From: Saccharomonospora sp. NB11
GTDB lineage: Bacteria; Actinomycetota; Actinomycetes; Mycobacteriales; Pseudonocardiaceae
Direction: 5' to 3'
Assembly (NCBI RefSeq): GCF_015910535.1
Contig: NZ_JACBJG010000010.1
Location: 1 to 64,000 of the forward strand
Length of the DNA stretch: 64,000 nucleotides
In this document: positions 59,269 through 64,000 of the stretch, in pieces
How positions within the stretch are numbered: position 1 is the first letter of the stretch
How the letters are laid out: the number at the start of each line of letters is the position of its first letter
Made by a program: the position numbers and the translations under genes
The notes under the pieces: model-generated
The model's input: the letters and a program-made list of their open reading frames with translations, nothing else
Databases searched by the model: none
What the model was told of the DNA's origin: nothing

Positions 59269-60455
59269 GCAGCCTCGACGAGCGGACCGTCGACGTCGTC
59301 GTGGTCGGCGGCGGTGTCCCCGCACTGATTCTGGCCGGGCAGCTCGCCGAGCGGTCCCCCGGCCTCGTCGTCGAAGTTCTCGAACGCGCCGACGCCGGGG
59401 TTCGCCCGGCGCGGGGCGTGTTGGTCCACCCCGTGACCCACCTGCTGTTGGAGCAAGCGGGATACGGGCTGCCGGAAGGCACTCGGGTCGGCGTGGTGGA
59501 GCGGTTGGAGGAGTACGACCGCGGCGAGCTGCTCGGGGAGTACCCGGCCGGTCGCCGTGCGACGGACTCGGACCGGGTCCACCACCCGTACAACCTCAGC
59601 CTGTCCGTGTTGGCCGAGGCGGTGGAACCGGCGCTGTCCCGCTTGCCGAACTGCACCGTGCGGTACGGCACCACGGTGACCGAAGCCCGGTCCGACGACC
59701 ACGGGTGGCGGCTGCGGACCACAGGCCCCGACGGCGATTCGTTGCTGTCGTGCCGGTTGCTCGTGGCCGCCGACGGCAAGGACTCGGCGTTCCGCGGGGC
59801 GGGCGCCTTCACGGTCCGGCAGCGGGGGTTCCCCGGGCGGGTCGACCTCTTCGCCGTCCCGCAACGGCGGCAGCGCCGCCCCGCGATCAGCATGGTGCTC
59901 GCGGAGAACGAGTCGACCACTGTCGTCGACAACGGGATGGGACCGAACACTCTGTTGTTCGACATGCGCCCCGACGGGAGCGAACCCACCACGAGCCCGA
60001 CGATCAGGCGCGAGGTCGTCGACCGCGTCCGGGCAGCGGGGCTCGATCTTCCCGCCGAGCCGAAGCCGCTGTTCACGATGAGCTTCCGCTCCGTCGTCGT
60101 CCAGTGCGACACCTGGTACCGGGACCGCCTGTTGCTACTGGGGGACGCCGCACACGCCATGCACAACCTCGGTGGCCAAGGCTTCAACATCGCCGTCCAG
60201 AACGCGTTCGCACTGGCCGACCCGCTGAGCGCCCTGCTGGAGACCGGGGACGAGGCCCCGCTGCGTGAGTTCGAACGCTTCCGGCTGCCGTACGTGACAA
60301 ACCTGCAGAACAGCCAGTCGACCTTCTACGACGACCTCTCCCGCGGAGCACCGACGGACCGCTCCTGGTTCCGCACGACCTACCTGTCACTCGTCGGCGG
60401 ACAGCCCGGACTCTCGCGGTTCCTGCCGACAATGAAGGAGACCGTCGATGCATGA
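59265..60455 (+). CDS. FAD-dependent monooxygenase (PHBH-like)
   Basis: 396-residue class A flavoprotein hydroxylase. It has the N-terminal FAD motif VVVVGGGVPALILAGQLAER (the usual GxGxxG is GGGVPA, slightly altered), the central DG-type motif LLVAADGKDSAFRG, and the GD motif LLLLGDAAHAMHNLGGQGFN. The likely reaction is NAD(P)H-dependent aromatic hydroxylation or epoxidation. Translationally coupled to the halogenase (ATGA) and overlapping the antiporter start by eight bases, it probably acts on the same substrate. Confidence 0.83.
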   Translation: MSSLDERTVDVVVVGGGVPALILAGQLAERSPGLVVEVLERADAGVRPARGVLVHPVTHLLLEQAGYGLPEGTRVGVVERLEEYDRGELLGEYPAGRRATDSDRVHHPYNLSLSVLAEAVEPALSRLPNCTVRYGTTVTEARSDDHGWRLRTTGPDGDSLLSCRLLVAADGKDSAFRGAGAFTVRQRGFPGRVDLFAVPQRRQRRPAISMVLAENESTTVVDNGMGPNTLLFDMRPDGSEPTTSPTIRREVVDRVRAAGLDLPAEPKPLFTMSFRSVVVQCDTWYRDRLLLLGDAAHAMHNLGGQGFNIAVQNAFALADPLSALLETGDEAPLREFERFRLPYVTNLQNSQSTFYDDLSRGAPTDRSWFRTTYLSLVGGQPGLSRFLPTMKETVDA

Positions 60456-61776
60456 CGCGAACATGAAAGTGCTGCTCGCGGTCACCGCGGCGCTGTTCGT
60501 CATCGTGATCGCAGCACGGCTCTGTGGCCGACTCGCACTCAAGCTCGGTCAACCCGCCGTGGTCGGCGAGATGGTCTCGGGTGTGTTGCTCGGCCCGACG
60601 CTGCTCGGCGCGCTGGCCCCGTCGTTCAGCGACTACGTCTTCGGCGAGACGACCAAACCCACGCTGTACGTGATCAGCATGACCGGCCTGAGCCTGTACA
60701 TGTTCCTCGTCGGGCTCGAACACGAACACCACCCCGCCTCGCGCAAGGAGGCCCTGACCCCCATCGCGCTCGCCCTCGGGGGCATCACGCTGCCTTTGTT
60801 GATCGGCGGTGCGGCAGCCTACGCAATCGCCGACGACTTCCGCCCCCAGCACGTCAGCGTTCCCCTGTTCATGCTGTTCGTCGGCGGCGCGCTGTCAGTC
60901 ACGGCGTTCCCGATGCTGGCGAGAGTCCTGCAGGAACGGCGTATGGTGCACACCGACTTCGGTGGGGTGGCGATCCGGGCGGCGGCCGTCGACGACGCCG
61001 CGGCGTGGTGCGTCCTGGCGATCGTGTCGGCGCTCTACGTCCACGGCAGTTGGGTCGACTCGTTGGAGACGATCGTGCCGGCCCTGGTCTTCGTCGTCGC
61101 GGCCTTCGTGTTGCTACCCCGGTTCTTCCGCAAGCCCATGCAGAGGGCCGTCGAGGCGGGTGCCGTCGGCGACGGGCTGCTGGTGGCGTTGCTGTGTGTC
61201 GTTCTGGGATCGGCGTGGTTCACCGACTACATCGGCATCTACTCGGTGTTCGGCGGGTTCGTCTGCGGTGTCGCCCTGCCTCGCGTTCCGGGCTTCGCCG
61301 AGCTGGTGAACGTGCGGCTGCTGCAGGTGGTGCGGTGCTTGTTCCTGCCGGTGTTCTTCGCGTTCTCCGGCCTCAACACCGACCTCACCAACGCGCTCGA
61401 TCCGAGCTACCTGGTCGCGCTGGCGATCATGCTGGTCGCCGCGTTCGCCTCGAAGACGGTGGCCTCGCTGGTGGTGATGCGGTCGTTCAAGTGGAGTTGG
61501 GGCGAGTCGATGGCCATGGGCGGGCTGATGAACGCCCGGGGGCTGATGATCCTCATCTTCATCAACATCGGTCTGGCACTGGGCATCATCGGAACACAGC
61601 TGTTCTCGATCCTCGTGCTGATCGCCGTCCTCACCACGGCGTTGGCGCTTCCGGTGTACCGCTTCCACTTCACGCCCGAACGCGAGGCGGAAGCCCGGGA
61701 CGTCTGGCGGCGGCGTAACCGACGTCCCGCGGTCGACTCGGAGAAGGAGGACGCGGTGAGCAGCGCGGTGACGTGA
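60448..61776 (+). CDS. CPA2-family cation:proton antiporter
   Basis: 442-residue membrane protein with about 12-13 TM segments. LGQPAVVGEMVSGVLLGPTL is the CPA2/KefB signature region, and RAAAVDDAAAWCVLAIVSAL includes the paired acidic residues of the transport site. The C-terminal tail is short, with no TrkA-N domain. Such antiporters occur in some antibiotic clusters, where they may support pH, ion balance or export. Start ATG 60448 overlaps the monooxygenase stop by eight bases (ATGCATGA), so it belongs to the same operon. Confidence 0.86.
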   Translation: MHDANMKVLLAVTAALFVIVIAARLCGRLALKLGQPAVVGEMVSGVLLGPTLLGALAPSFSDYVFGETTKPTLYVISMTGLSLYMFLVGLEHEHHPASRKEALTPIALALGGITLPLLIGGAAAYAIADDFRPQHVSVPLFMLFVGGALSVTAFPMLARVLQERRMVHTDFGGVAIRAAAVDDAAAWCVLAIVSALYVHGSWVDSLETIVPALVFVVAAFVLLPRFFRKPMQRAVEAGAVGDGLLVALLCVVLGSAWFTDYIGIYSVFGGFVCGVALPRVPGFAELVNVRLLQVVRCLFLPVFFAFSGLNTDLTNALDPSYLVALAIMLVAAFASKTVASLVVMRSFKWSWGESMAMGGLMNARGLMILIFINIGLALGIIGTQLFSILVLIAVLTTALALPVYRFHFTPEREAEARDVWRRRNRRPAVDSEKEDAVSSAVT

Positions 61777-61818
61777 TCACGATCGTCGAGTTCGCAGCTG
61801 GGTCTTGAGGAGGAATCA

Positions 61819-62850
61819 GTGAGTCGGGAACACGTGCCGACCGTGGAAGTACGCATCAAACAGGTGCGGGTCGAGAACCCGGACGTACGGACGTTCGTGC
61901 TCGAACCCGCGGACCCGCGCGAGACGACCCTGCCGTACCGGGCCGGGCAGTTTCTGACCTTCTTCCTGCCGGTCGAGAGCGAGAAGCAGGTCGTGCGCAC
62001 CTACTCGGTGTCGACCTGTCCCGTCACCGACGACGATCTCGCCGTCACGGTGAAGCGGGAGCGCGGGGGCAAGGGTTCGGGGTGGTTCTTCGACGTCGCC
62101 GAGCCCGGGACCACGCTGCGGGCATACCGGCCCGCCGGGGACTTCACCCTCACCGACTCCGGCGACGTGGTGTTGTTCGCGGCGGGTGTCGGGATCACCC
62201 CGGTGTACTCGCTGTGCAAGAACGCGTTGGCCGCCGGGCGGTCGACGTACCTGCACTACTCGGTGAGCCGACGGGACGACGCCGTCTTCGCCGACCGCTT
62301 GGAGCAGCTCCGATCCCGTCATGAACGGCTCGCGCTGGACGTCCGGGAGACGAAGGTCGAGGGCAGGCTCGACCGGGAGGCGGTCCGCACCATCGGACGA
62401 CGCCATGCCGGAGCGACCGCGTACGTGTGCGGGCCGAGCGAGTACACGACACTGGTGGTGGACGGCCTGCTCGACGCGGGCTGGCCGGTCGCGGCGATCA
62501 AAACCGAGTCGTTCGGACCACCGCCCGAGACGAGGTCGGTGGCCGAGCCGACCGCGGTGGCGGCGTCGAAGGCCGTCGCCACCGCGGTCGTGCGGGTCGA
62601 CGGTCAGGACAACACCGTGTCCTGGCCGGAGGACACTCCGTTGATCCACGTCCTCGACGCGGCGGGCATCGACGTGCCGAGCTCCTGCAGGCAGGGTGAG
62701 TGCCTCACGTGCGAGTGCCGCGTCCTGAAGGGTCGGACCACCATGCGCAAGAACAACGTCCTCGACGAGGACGATCTGGAGGCCGGATATGCCCTCGCGT
62801 GTCAGCTCCTGCCGAAGGAGTCCGAGGTGGTCGTGAGCTTCGACGAGTAG
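61819..62850 (+). CDS. PaaE-type ferredoxin-NAD(P)H reductase with C-terminal 2Fe-2S domain
   Basis: 343-residue electron-transfer protein. The N-terminal FAD domain has YRAGQFLTFFLP and VVRTYSVST (the R-x-Y-S flavin motif). The NAD(P)H domain has FAAGVGITPVYSLCKNAL and AYVCGPSEYTTLV. The C-terminal plant-type ferredoxin has CRQGECLTCEC plus a last cysteine in YALACQLL. The order FAD-NAD-Fer2 is that of PaaE/Hcr-like reductases. It could supply electrons to the oxygenases of this operon, although halogenases usually use free FADH2. GTG 61819 follows GAGGAGG. It lies 42 bp after the antiporter. Confidence 0.9.
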   Translation: MSREHVPTVEVRIKQVRVENPDVRTFVLEPADPRETTLPYRAGQFLTFFLPVESEKQVVRTYSVSTCPVTDDDLAVTVKRERGGKGSGWFFDVAEPGTTLRAYRPAGDFTLTDSGDVVLFAAGVGITPVYSLCKNALAAGRSTYLHYSVSRRDDAVFADRLEQLRSRHERLALDVRETKVEGRLDREAVRTIGRRHAGATAYVCGPSEYTTLVVDGLLDAGWPVAAIKTESFGPPPETRSVAEPTAVAASKAVATAVVRVDGQDNTVSWPEDTPLIHVLDAAGIDVPSSCRQGECLTCECRVLKGRTTMRKNNVLDEDDLEAGYALACQLLPKESEVVVSFDE

Positions 62851-62872
62851 CCGGCTGCGCGTTCCCGGGGCC

Positions 62873-63217
62873 TCACGCCTCGTCCTTCAGCCCTGCCGGG
62901 ATCACGCCGTGATCGGAGATCGACAGGTCGACGACGCTGTCGAGCAGCCCCGGGAAGCGCTTCTCCAACTCGTCGGTGCGGAGCCGGACGAAGCACCGCG
63001 TGCCCTCCTCGCGGGTTCGCGTGATCCCCGAGGAGCGCAGGACCTTGAGGTGATAACTCAGTGTCGACTTGGCCACCGGCACGTCGAGTTGTCCCCACCC
63101 ACGTTCCTCGCCGTCGCTGAGCAGTCGCACCAGTCCCAACCGAACCGGGTCGGCCAGGGCGTGGAGCACGGTCGGCAAATCCACGTCCGCCAAGTCGGGG
63201 TGCGTTGCAGGAGCCAT
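62873..63217 (-). CDS. ArsR family transcriptional regulator
   Basis: 114-residue winged-helix repressor. HALADPVRLGLVRLLSDGEE and the recognition helix region VAKSTLSYHLKVLRSSGI, followed by REEGTRCFVRLRTDELEKRF, are typical of ArsR/SmtB proteins. The ELCVCDL metal-binding motif is absent, so a metal sensor is unlikely and the inducer is unknown. TAGTCT (63229-63224) ends six bases before ATG 63217, indicating leaderless transcription. It is divergent from an MFS transporter that it probably represses. Confidence 0.88.
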   Translation of the reverse strand: MAPATHPDLADVDLPTVLHALADPVRLGLVRLLSDGEERGWGQLDVPVAKSTLSYHLKVLRSSGITRTREEGTRCFVRLRTDELEKRFPGLLDSVVDLSISDHGVIPAGLKDEA

Positions 63218-63248
63218 GCTCGCAGACTACATTACGGTGCGTTATTCG

Positions 63249-63263
63249 ATGTTCGACGAACAT
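63249..63263. promoter_or_regulatory. Palindromic operator between arsR and MFS genes
   Basis: ATGTTCG-A-CGAACAT is a perfect odd palindrome in the 56-bp divergent interval, ending ten bases before the MFS start codon. It is the likely ArsR-family site controlling both genes. Confidence 0.65.
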
Positions 63264-63273
63264 AGGAGATTGG

Positions 63274-64000
63274 ATGTCGACCTCCACCACCGCGAAGTAC
63301 CCGGTCTGGCTGCTGGCGTTATTCGTGGGGATGCTCGCCCTCGGGACCGACGAGTTCGTGATCTCGGGGATCCTGCCCGAGGTCGCGGACGACCTCGGCG
63401 TGTCGCTCGGGTCCGCGGGACAGCTCGTGACCGCGTTCGCCTTCGCGTTCGCCCTCGGCGCACCCGTGCTCGCGTTCCTCACCGACCGGCTCGACCGCAA
63501 GAAGCTGCTGACTGCCGGGCTGCTGGTCTTCGCACTGGCCAACGTGGCGGTGGCGATCAGTGACTCGTTCGTGCTCACGCTGGTGCTGCGCATCGTCGCG
63601 GGCCTCGCAGCGGCCGTCGTGTCGCCGACCTGCATGGCGATCGCGGGCATGGCCGCCCCCGAGGGTCGGAACGGTCGCTACCTCGCGGTGGTGACGGCGG
63701 GGCTCACCGTCGCGTTGTTCACCGGTGTGCCGTTCGGCTCGTTCCTCGGCCACGCCATCTCGTGGCGCGCGACGTTCGGTCTGATCGCTCTGGTCAGCGC
63801 GGTGGTCCTGGTGCTGTGCCACTTCCTGGCTCCCGCCGTTCCGGGTGGCACGACCACCGGTCTCGCTGCTCGCCTGGCCCCGGTCCGCAATCCCCGGGTG
63901 CTGTTCCTCGTCCTCGCCATGTTCCTGTCGGGGTGCGGCGGGCTCATGTTCTACAACTACCTCGGCGGCATCTTCACGGCTCAGCTCGACGCGTCGGCGA
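63274..64000 (+). CDS. MFS transporter (DHA1 drug/arabinose-efflux type), partial
   Basis: At least 242 residues, continuing past the right edge. It begins MSTSTTAKYPVWLLALFVGM, has an acidic residue in GTDEFVISGILPEVA (TM1), and the MFS loop motif FLTDRLDRKKLL between TM2 and TM3. Further TM segments are visible to the edge. TDEFVISGILPEVADDL is characteristic of the AraJ/YdhP/PbuE-like DHA1 group, usually drug or sugar efflux. ATG 63274 has AGGAG five bases upstream. Divergent ArsR control suggests inducible efflux. Confidence 0.88.
   Translation, partial: MSTSTTAKYPVWLLALFVGMLALGTDEFVISGILPEVADDLGVSLGSAGQLVTAFAFAFALGAPVLAFLTDRLDRKKLLTAGLLVFALANVAVAISDSFVLTLVLRIVAGLAAAVVSPTCMAIAGMAAPEGRNGRYLAVVTAGLTVALFTGVPFGSFLGHAISWRATFGLIALVSAVVLVLCHFLAPAVPGGTTTGLAARLAPVRNPRVLFLVLAMFLSGCGGLMFYNYLGGIFTAQLDASA

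Overview
The window is about 70% G+C, rich in GTG starts and in ATGA-type stop/start overlaps. Gene content and order point to an actinomycete, most likely family Pseudonocardiaceae (a Saccharomonospora-like genome). That placement is inferred from protein sequence and gene order; no search was run. The order pdtaR-polA-rpsA-coaE-uvrB-uvrA-infC-rpmI-rplT-methyltransferase-pheS-pheT-argCJBDFRGH-tyrS matches, with insertions, the known chromosomal backbone of Mycobacterium and relatives.

Layout. (1) 1-440: leader of a minus-strand rRNA operon whose 16S gene should lie just left of the window, plus the tyrS terminator. (2) 442-10978, minus strand: tyrS, mpg and the complete arginine cluster argC-J-B-D-F-R-G-H. 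An ARG-box-like operator overlaps the argC start, and an inverted repeat separates argG from argH. (3) 11305-17330, minus strand: pheS-pheT, a TrmH/SpoU rRNA methyltransferase, rplT, rpmI and infC. infC appears to start at AUC behind a structured leader. (4) 17475-32600: a DUF1844 protein, RidA, a DcuS/DcuR-type two-component system divergent from a DAACS dicarboxylate transporter, an SRPBCC protein, uvrA, an acyltransferase, a metallo-hydrolase, a Nudix enzyme, a RES-type toxin-antitoxin pair, an S9 peptidase, and terC under a yybP-ykoY (manganese) riboswitch. (5) 32911-36734: a protein joining an exported S15/CocE-like hydrolase to a cytoplasmic ABC ATPase, with its permease. (6) 36908-53579: VOC protein, uvrB, PucR regulator, DUF402, coaE-grpB fusion, rpsA, a methyltransferase with two tandem GNATs, polA, a hotdog thioesterase and the ANTAR response regulator pdtaR.

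(7) A tRNA-Leu(CAA) at 53791 ends the conserved backbone. To its right, 54-64 kb looks accessory: a PadR repressor with a double operator, an ABC exporter whose permease has an internal deletion, a 5'-truncated VAO-type flavin oxidase, and a tight operon of a PltA-like flavin-dependent halogenase, a second flavin monooxygenase, a CPA2 antiporter and a PaaE-type reductase. A divergent ArsR/MFS pair runs off the right edge. This block reads as the scarred remnant of, or a small, specialised-metabolism cluster.

How the parts work together: the arg cluster makes arginine from glutamate under ArgR control. The infC/rpmI/rplT, pheST, rpsA, tyrS and rrn genes form a translation neighbourhood. polA, uvrA, uvrB and mpg are repair genes dispersed through it. 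A recurring feature is a TANNNT-like -10 box 6-7 nt before the start codon at about a dozen genes, suggesting frequent leaderless mRNAs.
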